Shown: piece after piece, positions 28,501-43,500 of the stretch
How the letters are laid out: every line of letters starts with the position of its first letter
Position numbering within the stretch: the stretch's first letter is position 1
Source of the DNA: Oxyruncus cristatus
Taxonomy: Eukaryota > Chordata > Aves > Passeriformes > Cotingidae
Reading direction: 5' to 3'
Length of the DNA: 64,000 nucleotides
NCBI GenBank assembly: GCA_013399855.1
Contig: VXAY01002887.1
Coordinates: forward strand, 193,981-257,980
Notes under the pieces: generated by a model
What the model saw: the letters and a program-made list of their open reading frames with translations, nothing else
What the model was told of the DNA's origin: nothing
Databases searched by the model: none
Translations under genes and position numbers: made by a program

Positions 28501-31500
28501 AAAAATATGGTAAATGCATTTTTCTGCATATTCAGCATGCTCCTGCATAGTCACCTCATATGACAGTTATCCAAACTCAAATATGTTCTTACTTATTGGA
28601 TCTCTAATGACAATCTCTTTTGTTGTCTCTGTGAATGGACCCATGCCAATTAGATTCTCAGCTGCAATTCGGAAAAAATAGGCTTTCCCTTCAATGAGTC
28701 CCTGAACAGTAGCATTCTGTCTTGTAACTGTGTAGCTCACTGGAGTCCAAGCTCTATGGTCAGCTTCACGTTTTTCAATTATATAGTTGGTAATAGGAGA
28801 GCCACCATCATCTTCTGGGGTAAACCATGACAATTTACAAGAGTCATTGGTTAGGTTCTCAGTAAGGAGTGGCATTCCAACTGGGCCTGGCACATCTGAA
28901 AGCAAGGAAAAAAATGGAGTATTTAAGTATACATGCTGAATTTATGAAATTGTTCTAGTCACGAGGACTAAAATTGCTATTTACCTAGCACATCAACAAT
29001 AATTGTCTTCTTCCTCTCACCACCGTCATTTTTAGCAAGAAGAGTATATAAGCCCTGGTGACTCCTTTTGCAATTCTTGATGACTAAAGAAGAACTAATA
29101 GCTGTTTCTTCAATTTTTGCTTCTTCTGGCAAAGCGTGGTCATCCCTGGTCCAAGTCACTGTTGGAGGTGGTTTTCCTGAGACATATGCTATGATCCGAA
29201 TTACTCCTCCAGCATGAACAACAATTCTGTCCCTGACACTTGCATCCAAATTAATATCAGGAGACACTGAAGGAGGCAAACAAAAAAATTCAATGAGTTT
29301 TTTTTCTCACTTTGAATTGGAGGCACTAAAAACGTAAATGAAAATCATAAATACCAATTCTGTCCTTCATTTCAATAATATCTGTGACTTCTCCAGGTTC
29401 TCCGATGCCAGCAGCATTCACTGCTCTAACTCTAAATTTGTAAAAACATCCTTCTTTTAATCCTGCCACAACGAACTTGGTTCCTCTAACTTCTTTATCT
29501 TTTACCTGGAAAAGAATATTGTAATGTCAGCTAACATCAAGATATCAAGATATTTCTTTGCAAAGTTTGAAACAAGTCTTACATCAGATATTATTTCAGA
29601 TTTACAAGCATGCAGTGGTATTAAGCACACATGGATCTAGCTCACATAAGATTCTTCAGAATTTGTGTAAAGAAATACAGGACACAGACATACAAGCTAT
29701 TCTGAAGATTCATCTTTTGATAATTCTACAGAGAAGGTTGCTACAGCAATTACAATAGTCTGGTCTCAGAAGAATTACAAGTATTTTTGGACACATAAAC
29801 TCATGTAAGTGAAAGTGGCAAAAAAAGGAATTCCGTTCTTTTCAAACCCCAATGTGAAGGCTCTTTACCTGGAAACAGTGTAGGAAATCCAAGTATTACT
29901 TAAAATGCACCCAGATGTTTATGGAGAGATAAAAAATTTCCAAGGTGCACACCAGTTTAATTTTCAGTAATGTATTATTAAAAAAAAGGAGGAAAATGTA
30001 GGGACATAGTAGTTGTAAATGCTTTGGCACTGTCTCATACCAACAAAACTTACTTTTGTGCCAGTCCTAACTTGGTCTTTTCTCTTTTTAATGACAAATT
30101 ACCTGCACACTTTCTCACATCTTGAAACAGAAATTATTAAATTCTAAGTTTAGGAATTGAAAAGTTAACTTGATATTAAGAAGGGGCAAGTACTAACTTT
30201 TAAGTTTGGTCTTATATTTTAAACATATTGTGCAAAACCGAAAACTTTTAGAAAATAACTTGAATAGTAAAAATGTATAAAGAAAATAATAGGGTTTTTT
30301 TCCTGAAGCGATTTACTTTGACAGACACAGAGAGAAGAAATGCAGATTCTGTAATGGTTTTCCACCTACCCGTTCCCATTCTTCCTTTCCTTCCTCTTTA
30401 TACTCAACAATGTAGCCAGTGACCCTAGAACCGCCATCCTTTACTGGTGGAGTCCACTCCAAGTCTACAGAAGACTTTGTCCAATCAGTAACTTTTGGTA
30501 TAGGAGGCCCAGGCGGGGCTGAAAAATATCATCGCACAGCATAACAATATATTGTATGTTCTTACTCAAGTATTTTTAAATGTTGGAAAAAAGAATCTAA
30601 AATATTTACCAATAGGATCTCTAGCAAGTGCTGGATCAGATGGCATGCTCGGTGGGCCAACACCAGCTGCATTGATAGCTGAAACACGGAACTGATATTC
30701 AGAGCCTTCAATAAGACCTGTGACTTTGTATGAAACCCCCAGTGTCATAGGCTTGATAGGATCTCGGTTAACCCTGGTCCATCTCTTCCCAGTGGTCTCT
30801 TTGCGCTCCAACCAGTAACCAGTAATAGGAGAGCCACCATCATGTTCTGGTTCTTCCCAGTTTACAGTCATTGAGTCACGTGTTATACTGCTAACTGTTG
30901 GCTTGTCACAAGGTCCAGGAACAGCTGGGGGAAAAAATCCACACAAAACTTGTAAAAAATACGCTAAGGACACATGGAGATAGCTAGAATGCAGAGAAGC
31001 TATGCACTCACAGAGTCACCATTGCACTAGGTAGTTACCTATCTGCACAAGATTCCTTCCCTCATTCAGTTTCTCATCCCTATTCAGGTACAGATAGTTC
31101 TGTGAAAAATAAAATATCTTTCCTTTAAATAACAATTGCCATTTTTTTTTTCCCTTGCCTTTCTGGATCACTACCTCATTTCAGTGCCCAGCCTAACACT
31201 GGATGTTCTGAGAATTATTTTCTCCTGCCAGCCTAACATTCCTTCTATGTCAACTCTACTCTGTCTAATTAATCTTTAAAAACTGAAGGCAGGACCCTTC
31301 CCGAGGTTATGAGGTTAATACTCTCTCAACTACAACAGAATGACGTGGATCTTATCAGATATACCCTTATTTGTATATTTAAGCCATAAAAATATTGACA
31401 CTGTATTTTACTATATACAAAGGAGGACGAAAAGTGTTTTTAAATGCTACACATGTTTTTAAGAACTAAGCACTAATGGTAAAACTCTTCAAGCTATTCT

Positions 31501-34500
31501 AAAAAATTTACTTAGTGAAGAGAAAAAAGTAGTAGTGGTATTTAACAGATTCTGTACACATACAACATATGGAAAAACTGCCATCACTTGTAAGTTTCTA
31601 CTTACTGAAAACTTCTACTTACTGAAAAGATTTCGTGCTGTTTCTGGCTCACTATCCAGAGGTTCTCCAATACCATATTTGTTTTGTGCCATAATGCGGA
31701 ATACATACTCATGGCCTTCCATCAACTTGGGAACAGTGAATATGCACTCCTTAGGCTCATTAGTAACAGATACCCATGTCTTCCTATTTGCTTCTTTTTT
31801 CTCTATAACATAGTTTGTAATCTTAGAACCCCCATCATCTAATGGAGGAAGCCATGATATTGTCATTTTATCAGCCAAAATGGTTTCAAATTTAATAGGT
31901 CCCACTGGAGGTCCAGGACGACCTAAAAGACACATTTTAATAAAGAAGAATTAAGTCAAATGCTACTAAAGTATCAAACGAATGCTATCAATTTCTGTAA
32001 TGTATAAGAGTTCTTGATATCTACCCAGAACATTCAGCCTCATCTCCTTTGAAGCAGTTCCCAGATTATTTACAGCTGTTATAGTATATAAGCCTGTATC
32101 ATTTCTCCGAGACTGTTGAATTAATAAAGTGCAAGTATCTTCATCAACAATCTTGTTGACATGTTGATCATAGAGCACTGGTGATTTGTCATCTGGTTTC
32201 TTTGGAGATGCTTTTAGCCACGTTAATGTGGGGAAGGGTACACCCTTTATCTTGGCCACAATTTTAACATCCGTTCCTTCTTCAACCTCCATAAATTCTT
32301 TGAGCTCAATAGATGGTGGGCCTACAATGAAATGTTGAAAAAATAACATAAAAAAATAGTTCATAATTTTAAAATAAAATTTGTATTTACTGGTATCAGT
32401 TACTACTTACAGGTCTGGTCTTTGACAACAAGTGGGCCAACAGTGGCTGATGGTCTGCTAGGACCTGCTATATTTACAGCTTTGACTCTGAATTCGTATT
32501 CTCCACCTTCTACAAGATCCTCAACAGTAAACTTTGTTTCTTCCACATCACGTCTGTTGCATTGCTTCCAAGACTCTTTCACTTCTCCAGTACGATCCCA
32601 GCGGAGACATTCAACATTATAATGTGTAACTGGAGCTCCACCATCATTCTTTGGTGGTTTCCACGTCAGGCTCACTGTGTTCTTGGTTACAAGGCCAATC
32701 CTTAGTTTAATAGGCGGATCAGGAGGATCTTCACAACCAGAACAGAAATGTGAATAAATCCACTCTACGGTACCATCTGGTTTTAAAGGATTTGTTTGAA
32801 TTTAATTTTACTTACGGATTGGATCCCTGGCTGTGGTCCGTTGGATGGTTTCTGCAGGAGGGCCAACACCAAAGCGGTTTTCTGCACGTACCCGGAAGAA
32901 GTACTCTTGGCCAGATATGAGATCAGGTACAACAAAGGAGGTACTGCCACAGTTTGCATTGACTTTAGTCCAGGCCTTCCCATCAATAGTTCTTTTCTCT
33001 ATAACATAGCCTCTGATTCTGTCTCCACCATCATCATCTGGCATCTTCCATGAAAGTTTACAGCTACCTCTTGTGATATCACTTACTTTTAGGTCTTTCG
33101 GTGGACCAGGGACATCTGTTAAGATAAAAGCACGACAGATGCAATTTTACATAGTATGTAGAAAAATAAGACTAAAACCTAGCGCTTGAATACTTCAACA
33201 TATACAAGTCATACCAAGCACATTGACTCTGACATGCACTGTTTTTTGTCCTGCTTTATTCTTTGCTGTAATACTGTATCGTCCGGAATGACTTCTGTTG
33301 CATTCAGGGATGATAACCTCTGAACGTGTATCAGTTGCTTCCACCTGTGTATTATAAGAAGAAAGAGAAGTTATAGATCAACTTTAAATATTTTAATATG
33401 TTTGAAAAATGCAACCATACTGAGGTTAAAAAATTGTTTGCTTTACCTGAGCTTCTTCAGGTACATTATGACCTCCCTCCTATAAACAAAGGGAAATTAT
33501 GTAAATATAGAAGGGGATAGGCTTAAATGCCTAGAAACAGGTGTAGAAAAAAAGCTATTTCTTTTACTAACCTTTGCTGCTGTTTTTGCTTTTCCTTCAT
33601 ACTCCCAAAATGTTTTTGGAACTGGACGACCCTTGATAACAGCTGGGATTTTAATTGTTGTACCAGCACGACAAGAGAGCAAATCCTGTGCTCCAAGATC
33701 AAGGAAGATTTCTGGTTCCTCTGTAAAAATGTTTAAATATATACATTTTAAGAGGTACTCAAAGGATATTTCTGTTAGCATGGAGCTGAAAGCCCCCTGA
33801 AACATGTAGAATGCATGTTTATAGGAGAAAGTTTGGGTGCGCAAAAAGGAAACTGGGGAAGTATACAAATAGAAAAACTTGTTGCAGTAATTTATTCGTA
33901 AAATACACACCTTAGTATGTACACCTTAGTATGACTGTAGGTGCTTATCGATTTTCTAAAAGATCATGTTCTAGTAATAATCATCAAGACACTTTCAAAA
34001 ATGTGTGTCAATCTTTTGTTAAATTTTTGCATAATTGTTTATTCTGTTTGACTTGCTTGGCATCCTGCTTCAACATTCACAGCAGTAAGTGGCATTTAGA
34101 TACAAATACCTAAATCAATTCCTAGAACACCTACCTAGAATATCTTGGATAGGTATTTCTGATGTTGCAGGACTTGGTTCTGATTCTCCAGCAGCATTTA
34201 CAGCTTTCACCCTAAATCGGTATTTTCTGAGCTCTTTCAAGTTGGGAATAACACATTCACAAGTAGGAAAGAGTTTGTCTCCTTCATTCACCTTCTTCCA
34301 TTCAGTACTACCTTCATCTTGCATTTCAACAATATAACCTTTTATAGGACTCCCACCATCCTTTTGAGGAGGCTTCCATGCAAGAGCTACAGATGATTTT
34401 GTTTTGTCTTTGACCTCTGGGCAAGATGGTGGACCAGGAACAACTTGAAAAATAAGAGTAAGTAAAAATTACCTGAGGGTTAGTGTCTTCCTATATTTTT

Positions 34501-37500
34501 CTGAATAGTTTCTAGAAGAATGCAAGTATGCTAATTTTCTTGTCTCATACATGGAGTGTATAACCCCAGAACATGCATACTAATTGCATATGTTACCTAT
34601 ATTATTAAGAGATACTTAAGGTACAAGGCATAAATCTAAAACTCTTTAAAAATTAAGTAAAACAATAATATAAAAATATGATTCTGATCTGAAGTTTATT
34701 TGGCAATGTCTGCATTGGTGTAATCAGAACATTAGGCACATAAAAGAGATAAAAAATTTAAATTACAGCTAATTATTTTTAAAATGGTGAAAATCACCAA
34801 CACAGGAAAATATTTGTGTCAATATATTCTTTTTGGTTTAATGAAAACAAAACATTTGATTAATTACGCTAAATGAAAAATAAAAAATAGTAGCACATTT
34901 TTTGTTCTGTTGTGATAGAGTCCTTTTACATAGTCATACAAATGATATACTTACATATGGGATCTGCTGCTAAGGCTGGATCTGATGGTTCACTGGGAGG
35001 GCCAATTCCAGCAAGATTTTCAGCCATAACTCTGAACTGGTACTCAACACCCTCAACCAAACGAAGCACATTGTGCTGTAGACCTTTTACTGATGGTTTT
35101 GTTACTGGAGCCCGGTTGACACGTGCCCAGTAGACGCCTCCCACTTCTCTCTTCTCCAGCCAATAGCCAGTTATTGGGCTGCCACCATTGTCCAAAGGAG
35201 GCTCCCAAGTCACCAGCATAGATGATCTGGTGCGTTCTAAAACTTTTGGCTTTCCTGGAGGTCCAGGAAGGCCATAGGGATCCTTAATAACAACTTTTTC
35301 TGAGAGGCATTCATCACTTATTCCATATTTGTTTACGGCCCGGACTCTAAATTGATATTTTTCATTTGTTGCAAGATTCCATACCTGAAAAATAAGATTT
35401 AAATCAATACTTGGCTACATTTGGAATAAACTTATTTGGAGATATGCAGTGATATTCACTTTAAATTCTGTCTTGGAATCTCATTGACATACCTCTGTTT
35501 ATTACTACACATCTATATATGATGTCCTAAGGATATCCCTATTTCATGTGCATAGGACCTGACATATATAAAAATGTCATCAGGTTTGTTTTTGCAGTTG
35601 GTAAAATTGAATAATGCTGGGAAATGGAAAGGAAGATGTCTTCTAGCTCAGCTGAAGTTAGGTAGCAAAAGCGAACAATTTCTTTTGTTTTGTTACGTGA
35701 GGGATAACACAGATACATGGATGGCCAACACAAATACTAGACATTTATCCAGTAATTCTGGAGTCCAAATGGAGCATGAGCACAGGTGTCTATGCAAGTA
35801 GCAGCTTTCATTAGATATGTGATATTGTTATTTTTTATGCATACTAAAATATGTAATAAAGAAATCTTATAAATTACCCCAAATCTTCTCTCAACAGCGC
35901 CTGTGGAGACTTCTTCCCACTCAGATTTCTTCTTACTAGCATCACGTTTCTCAATAATGTAATGGGTAATTTCACTACCACCATTATCAAGAGGTGCATC
36001 CCATGTTAAATAGCATGATTCTGCTTTAATATCAGAAACGGCAAGATTTCTTGGTGGCGAAGGACGATCTGTATGAAAGCAATAGAGCATTAAGAAAAAG
36101 GCAAAAGCATTTTATTAGCAGTAATTTTATTACAATGTTGCATCCTTACCATACACTTCGACATGCACATTGCGAAATGCAGTGCCAAGACGATTGGAAG
36201 CTCTCACAGTGTAAGTGCCTTTATCATTCCTCACTGCTGCAGGCAGGATAAGTTCAGTTTTTGCTGCACTTCTAGATACCTCTTCCTTGGTTATCTTAAG
36301 TGCATCGGATGTTTGGTCTATTAAAACTTCATTCTTGTCCCATTCAATCTTTGGCATTGGCAGACCTGTCACATCAGCAGGAATATTGACTGGTTCTCCT
36401 GCCTTGACTTTGATAGTATCTCCTCTCACAGCCAAGCGCAATGTAACAGTTGGAGGTACTGAAAACAAGAAGAAAAGCGACAGAGTGAAGATGGAGATGA
36501 AACAGAAATTGCCTTGAAGTGTTCTTGAAGATATTTATACGGATTTCTTTAAAGCAGATATACCTTCATCATCTTGTATGACTACGTTGAGGGGCAATGA
36601 TGGTTCACTTTCTCCAATTTCATTGACAGCTTTGACACGGAATTCATACATGTGAAGTTCATCAAGTTTTTCAACAAGAAGAGATGTTTTTGGACAGAGC
36701 CTTGCATTAACTCTTTCAAAATCTTTTGAATCATGTCTCCTCTTCTCAACAATATATCCTAAGATGGGACTGCCACCATCACTACGTGGAGGCTTCCAAT
36801 CAAGTGTAATGGTTGACTTTGTTCGCTCTGTGTACATGAACCTCTCAGGTGCTGTTGGAGGACCTATTAACACAGAAAAATTACAATGAAAAAAAACCAG
36901 AGAATTTAAAATTGTATAAATGCAGTACCTCTAGCTTTCTAAAACCATGGTTTTTGTATACAAAGAATCTAATTATGGCTAGTATAAAGTTTCTCATGTA
37001 TGTGGAGAAAAAGGTAATAAGTAGTGTCTCAGTAGGCACCACTATTTTGTTACATAAAGAATCATAGTAGTTTCACAGAAGTAATTTAGGAATCTGACTG
37101 AAGTAATTGATCTAAGGCAGATGCCTATCCATATAATTGAAAAGTAAATACAATTTCTGTATAGAAAGCAAATCACACAACAACATTGGTTTATTAACCT
37201 TTTTTTTTTAACCCATAAAATTAGTCATCTTACCTAATGGGTCAACTGCAAGAATGGGCCCTATTTCAACAGGTGGACCGGTACCAAATTTGTTCTTGGC
37301 ACTAACACGGAATTTGTATTCCTGCCCTTCAACTAGACCCGTAATATCACATTTAGATCTATCCGTGTCTACAGCTAGTCTCCATGTGTGCATTTTGGCA
37401 TCCTTCCGTTCAACAATGAAGCCTATGATATCACTGCCGCCATCATCTTCAGGATCAGACCAGTTAAGCAAACACATCTTTCTGTTCGTGACCACCGGCT

Positions 37501-40500
37501 TTAGGTCAAGGACTGGTCCGGGAACGTCTGAAAAACAAAATCAAACAAATACGGTAAAGCCCATACTAACCGAAAGAAATGCTTTATTGATTTGAGAAAA
37601 TATTTTTCTTACCAAATACTTCTACTCTGGTTCCTGCTGATTTCGAACCACTGCTATTGGTAGCAGTAATTACATATTTTCCATGGTCTTTTCTCAATGC
37701 ATTCTTAATGGTTAACTCAGACTTTGTGCCAACATTTTCAATAAGAACTCGATCTTTGTCTAATTCACCGTCCTCCACAGTCCAAGCAATGGTGGGAGTA
37801 GGACGTCCTGTCACAATAGCAGGAATTTTAATAGTTTGCCCAGCCATGATCTGAATGCCTGCTTTGACAGAAACATCCAGTTCAACAGTGGGAGGCTCTG
37901 CGGAAGACAGAGAAATACTTCATTAGCTAAAGGGAGGGATTCAAACCTACCTTTTAAGCAGCTGGACATTTCTTGAAAATAATACAATTGCAATACCTTT
38001 AGGTTCTGCAACTGTTGTGGGTTCGGTTTCACCAGGTGGTCCTTCACCAGCTGCATTGAGAGCAGTAACACGGAGTTTATAGTCTGCACCTTCTCTGACT
38101 TCTGTAACAGTGTACTGTCGAACCTTAACGGGTTTCTCTGTACAACGTGACCACTCCTTTACTCCCATCAGTTGTTTGTACACATGGTAACCGGTGATAT
38201 CTCCACCACCATTATACACAGGAGGTTCCCATTCTAGCTCAATAGAAGTTGCACTTGTATCAGCAACCCTTGGAATCGGTGGACCAGGTGGCACTATAAA
38301 TAAATAAGCGTAAATTAAAGTTAAAGGCTATGAATCCTATTTTGTCACATGTATGCTGCTAGCTTCTGCTAGGCTACTTACTTATTGGGTCCTGTGCAGT
38401 TTTTGGATCTGATGGTGGACTAAATTTACCAGGGCCAGCTGCATTTTCAGCACATACTCTAAAGATATAAGTTAAACCTTCCAATAGTCCTTCAACTTTT
38501 AGTTCCAGAGCATTCACAAGGCTTCTGTTGACCCGAGCCCAATGAGTACTATTAATTTCACGTTTTTCAATCCAATATCCTATGATAGGACTGCCATTAT
38601 CTTTTGGTTCATTCCACTTAACCACCATACTGTTGCTAGTAACATCTTCCACATCAGGCTTATTAGGTGCATCTGGCGGAGCTGAAAAAGAAAATAATTG
38701 TGGTTTTGTCATCATTGCTGTCTCTTCAGAGTTTACTCAAAGCTAAGAGAGAACTAAGATACAAGAAATTATTAATTTTAAATAATTAATAGTTTTTCTG
38801 CTCTCTTTCTTTAGAAACTTTGAATCCTAACAGCAATCAGTAATCAAACTTGCAGTAGTTCTCTCTTTTGGCAAGAATACTCATCTATTAAACACAGAGA
38901 ATGTCACTATGCAGAAGCTAAGTGTTTTAAGTGTAAAGTTTTATGTCAGTCATCATCATTCTTAAATCTTTAATATTTCCAATAGTTCTCTTTACTTCAA
39001 TGGGCAATAAATGTCACATTGCTCAAGTTTTTTTTTCTGGGAAACATTCACCTAGATGAAGCTGAGTCTGTGTAGTTTTATACTGGTTTTCTGAAAAAGT
39101 TGTATTTCAAAATTAAAACTTACAGAAAGGATCTTTAGCTGTCATTGGCTTTGAAACACATGGTGGCCCTGCTCCAACTCTATTTTCAGCAAACACACGG
39201 AAGAGATATTCTTTTCCTTCAATCAGTTTTGTAACATGGAATTTGCAATGCCTGAGTGTTGAACTGACAGTGACCCAGCCCATTTCAGCTTTTGTATTGT
39301 CTTTCTTTTCCAGTACATAGTTTAGGATTTCACTTCCACCATCATCAAGGGGAGGCTCCCACTTGCAAATGACAGAATTTTTCCTTAAATCTTCAAATAC
39401 AAAGTTGACTGGAGGTCCAGGTGTATCTGTCAGCAAACCGAGAAAAATGATCAGTACTCATCATTTGCACTTCTTACCCAGTACTCTGAACAACTCAGTA
39501 TTTTTAGAACATTCTTTACATACCTAACACATTGACTTCACATGAGGCTTTTGCAACACCATGATCATTTTCTACTTTAATTGTAAATGTGCCATGGTCA
39601 GCTCTGATGGAGTCACGAATTGATAGTACAGACTCCCCTTCTTTATGGTTGTCAACGCTCAAACGTTCTGGCAGTGACAGCTGGAAAGGTTTCTCTTCTT
39701 CAGCTTCACCCCTCTTCTTTGGTGCTGTTATTCTCTTTTTTATATCCTCTGGTCTGACAATTTCATCATTCCTCAGCCAAGTGATAGATGGGTAAGGTGA
39801 CCCTGAGATATGTGCCTCAAGTATGATCTCATCACCTCTTTTCACCTCAAGGCCAGACTGTAGGTTTGCAGCAAGGAAGACTTTTGGAGCCTCTGTAATA
39901 ACAGAGAATGATAAATAGAGCGTAGAATCTTCCAATATGTTTGAGAATGTATGGCAATTAATACAAATGATCAAATTAGTAATTCATACCAATAGGATCC
40001 ACAGCTTTCACGAAAGGAGTAATCCGAGAAGGCTCACTGATGCCAGCAGCATTCTCAGCACGAACACGAAACTGATATTCCTTTCCTTCCTCAAGGCCTT
40101 TCACTGGATAAGTTAGTAAGGGTACCAGATAGTCATTGCATCTCTCCCACCTCTCTTTGCCCTTAGCGAGCTTTTCTATTATATAGCCCATAATTTTGCT
40201 TCCACCATCAAACAGGGGTGGTTTCCACGTAAGTGTTACTGATTTTGATGTTGGATTGTGGACCTCAAGGTCAACAGGTGGATCTGGAGGCTCTGTAGAA
40301 GAGTAGATCAAAAGAGGGATCATATAAGAAAAGAAAGTATGAAGATATTAGTTAAAATTTAATTTGCTAGATTATTTAGACAAACTTACGTTTTGGGTCT
40401 TCTGCAATGATTGGGTTTCTTAGTTCAAGATAATCACCTCCTCCAATCTTATTGACAGCTTTAACACGGAAGTAATATTCACAGTTTGGGATAAGATCTT

Positions 40501-43500
40501 TTACTTGCCATGAAAGCTTATTTTCACCAGACATGACTGGGATATATGTTCTACGACCTGCTTCTCTGCGTTCTAGAACATAATGCAAAATAGGAGTACC
40601 ACCATCGAAGTCCGGAGGTTCCCAGGACACCTTGCAAGAATTCTTAGTTACTTCGCTTGCCTTGATGTCTTTACACTGTCCAGGTGGACCTGTTTTAAAT
40701 AAGAATAAAAAATTAGTTAAATGAATAGATGGGAAACTGTATTGATATAAATTTGAAATCATGTCTTTGCTTTGCAGAAAGCAGACCAAGATCACAAATG
40801 TTGACTACACACCATGTATATGAATTTATGTACCCAAAAAGAGTCAGAATTCTTAAAACATTTTTATATTTATATGATAACTATTCAAAATAATTGGGCT
40901 TTGAGTAGCCACAGAATAGTTAAAGCAACTTGGGGTAATGTTTTTTTCATGGGATTTCGTAACATTAATGTCTGTATGGCAATCTATTTGCGTCTGAATT
41001 GAAGTGATTTGTCCACCCAGCAGAAAAATTATCTTTCTAGTCCTTTCTTCTGTCAGCTGCAGGGCCCAAATGAAGATAAGTATATTTCTTGGAAGGGCAG
41101 AATCTAGTTACCTATGACTTTGACATTGACTGAGCCAGTCGTTGATGCCAGCTTATTCTCCAGTGTGATAGTATAAACACCAGCATCAGCATGAACACTG
41201 TCTATGACTTCAAGCAATGCAGAGGTGTAGTCACTCTTCATTGTTGTTCTGTCACCAGCTTTCAACTCTTTGCCATCTTTGTGCCATGTTATAGTTGGGG
41301 ATGGAACAGCTCTGAAGGGTATAGGGATACTTAATTTCTGTCCTTTAACAACAACAATGTCACGAGTTTGTAGATCAATGGTTGGATTACCTGTAAAAGT
41401 AAGTATAATATTACTAGAAAGTTGCCGAACACCATTCTTTTTCATTATGCAGATCTGAGAAAAAAGGAATCTATTCTTACAGTCTGGGTCCTTGGCAACA
41501 ACTTTTTCTGAGATGTCTGATGGCTCACTAGCTCCAACAGCATTGACAGCTCTGACTCTCAGCACATATTCCTTGTCTGGAACCACACCTTCCTCCACTT
41601 TACATTTTAGATCTTTTATTGGACGGGAATTGATTCGCATCCATTTTTCTGTTCCTGCTTCGCACATTTCAACATTATATCCAATAATAGGACTTCCACC
41701 ATTCTTCTCGGGAGGTTTCCATGCAATGCAAATGTGATTTCGACCCGCATCTGTGACATGTAAATCCTGAGGAGGTGAAGGAGGGCCTGCAGAAATGGAA
41801 AAGTTATTGTGTCATTTTTCTCTCAAAATATCTGTTCCACACAGTACACTGCTTCTATAATCCATACACTGTATATCATACTACTACTCACTTGTTGGAT
41901 CTTCAATATGAATGAGGTCAGTTGGTTCACTGGGATGACCACAACCAGCTTCATTTTCTGCACGAACCTGGAACTGTACATCTGTACCTTCAATGACATC
42001 TGTCACTCTGAAGTTGCAATCTGGACCAGCTGTCTTGCCAGCCTTTACCCAGCGAGTGGCCAGTTTCTCTTTCTTTTCAATAACATATCTGAATAAATTG
42101 AGGAAAATACTATCAGGCACTTGAAATAAGGAACACTTCAGACTTCTTGTTCAATAAAATAGATAAAAAAAGATTAGAAGATGGTGGACAGTGAACAGTA
42201 AAGAGAGTCATGGGTAATAGATTCAATGAACTTTTCTTCACACATCAGTCACTTAGTCCTTGTAGGTCTCAGCCCCTATTAGGGCTGACATTACAGACAA
42301 ACTCAGGTTGGAAAGCCAATACTTGAACTGTGTTCTGTGTTTTAGAACTGAACAAAACTGTGTCTCAGATTTTAAAGAGCTACAGAGGCAAAAGAACCTC
42401 CAAGCTATACTTGTATCTTTGCTAGTTTGGATCTCAGTGGTTAGTCCATTGAGAATATTTGTAGATATTATTGCTCAGCTGTCAAAATTCTGCTTAGGAC
42501 AGGCTATGGCAAAGTAATGCAAATTAAGAGACTTATGTTGCTTCAGGCAGATCTCTGTAGTTGTCTGTTTCTTTAACATGAGCTTACTGTGATTGGGAAG
42601 GAGATGAAAAATCAAAATATAAAGAGGAAAAATCCAACTGGCATTTAAGGTGAATTTCAGAGTACAGGTACATTAGAAACCAAATTAAAATACAAGTTAG
42701 AAACAATCCAGAAGAGTTAAACAGTCTGTTTGAAAATTGTTATAAAGAGAATGAACAGAAAAGAGGTGAGGCTTCATTTTAGCTGAGTGTACATAGTCTG
42801 AAGGAGAAGCTAAGTAGAAGGGAAATGCAACAATATTACTTGATAGATGAGTCTAAGTGACTACACAGATGAGTCAAAGGATGTTGAAACATATTCATTG
42901 TTCATACATATTAGGTATTTTATTTGCATAATTTCCACATTTTAAAATCAAACCCTTAACTGCTTTGACCACATGGCTTCCCTTACATCCATCTACCTCT
43001 TCTTCATACAAAAATTGCCCATTTAAAATTTAAACTTTTTGAGAGAAATGTCTTAATTCATTAAAAGATTTTCATCTAGAGGAACCTACACAAACTTACC
43101 TTTGAATTGGTCTGCCACCATCATTCTTAGGTGGTTCCCATTTCAGGTCAACATGACCTTTTTTCACTTCAACTATTGTAAGGGCATATGGAGGCCCAGG
43201 GGTTGCTGAAACAAAAAAAAGAAGACACGCATTAGAAGACTAGGAATTCATTACATATAAGCTACTGGTCACTCAGTAAGCAAATCAAAACTTACTGAAA
43301 GTATCTTTAGCAAGCACTGAGTCTTCAATTTCACAGTAGTCACTCTGTCCAATGGCATTTTCAGCAGCCACACGGAATACATACAAAGAGCCTTCGGTCA
43401 GCGGGCTTACTGTGTACTTGGTATCTTTCACTGTTGTGTCAACTGTTTGCCAACCTTTTCGCCTTACATCTCTTTTTTCAACAATGTAGTTGGTAATTGG

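Larger units (their letters stand above)
26198..29266 (-). repeat. TTN: D-zone super-repeat 4 (7 domains)
   Basis: Ig (exon 70), Fn3 (71), Fn3 (72), Ig (73), Fn3 (74), Fn3 (75), Fn3 (76). This is the only D-zone repeat in which each domain is exactly one exon. Confidence 0.88.
29355..33720 (-). repeat. TTN: D-zone super-repeat 3 (7 domains)
   Basis: Ig split over three exons including a 33-nt microexon (60-62), Fn3 (63), Fn3 (64), Ig (65), Fn3 (66), Fn3 (67), Fn3 split over 68-69. Confidence 0.88.
34135..37897 (-). repeat. TTN: D-zone super-repeat 2 (7 domains)
   Basis: Ig (exon 53), Fn3 (54), Fn3 (55), Ig (56), Fn3 split over exons 57 and 58, Fn3 (rest of 58), Fn3 (59). Confidence 0.88.
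37997..41390 (-). repeat. TTN: D-zone super-repeat 1 (7 domains)
   Basis: Ig (exon 46), Fn3 (47), Fn3 (48), Ig with insert (49), Fn3 (50), Fn3 (51), Fn3 (52). First complete Ig-Fn-Fn-Ig-Fn-Fn-Fn unit after the six consecutive junction Fn3 domains. Confidence 0.88.
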
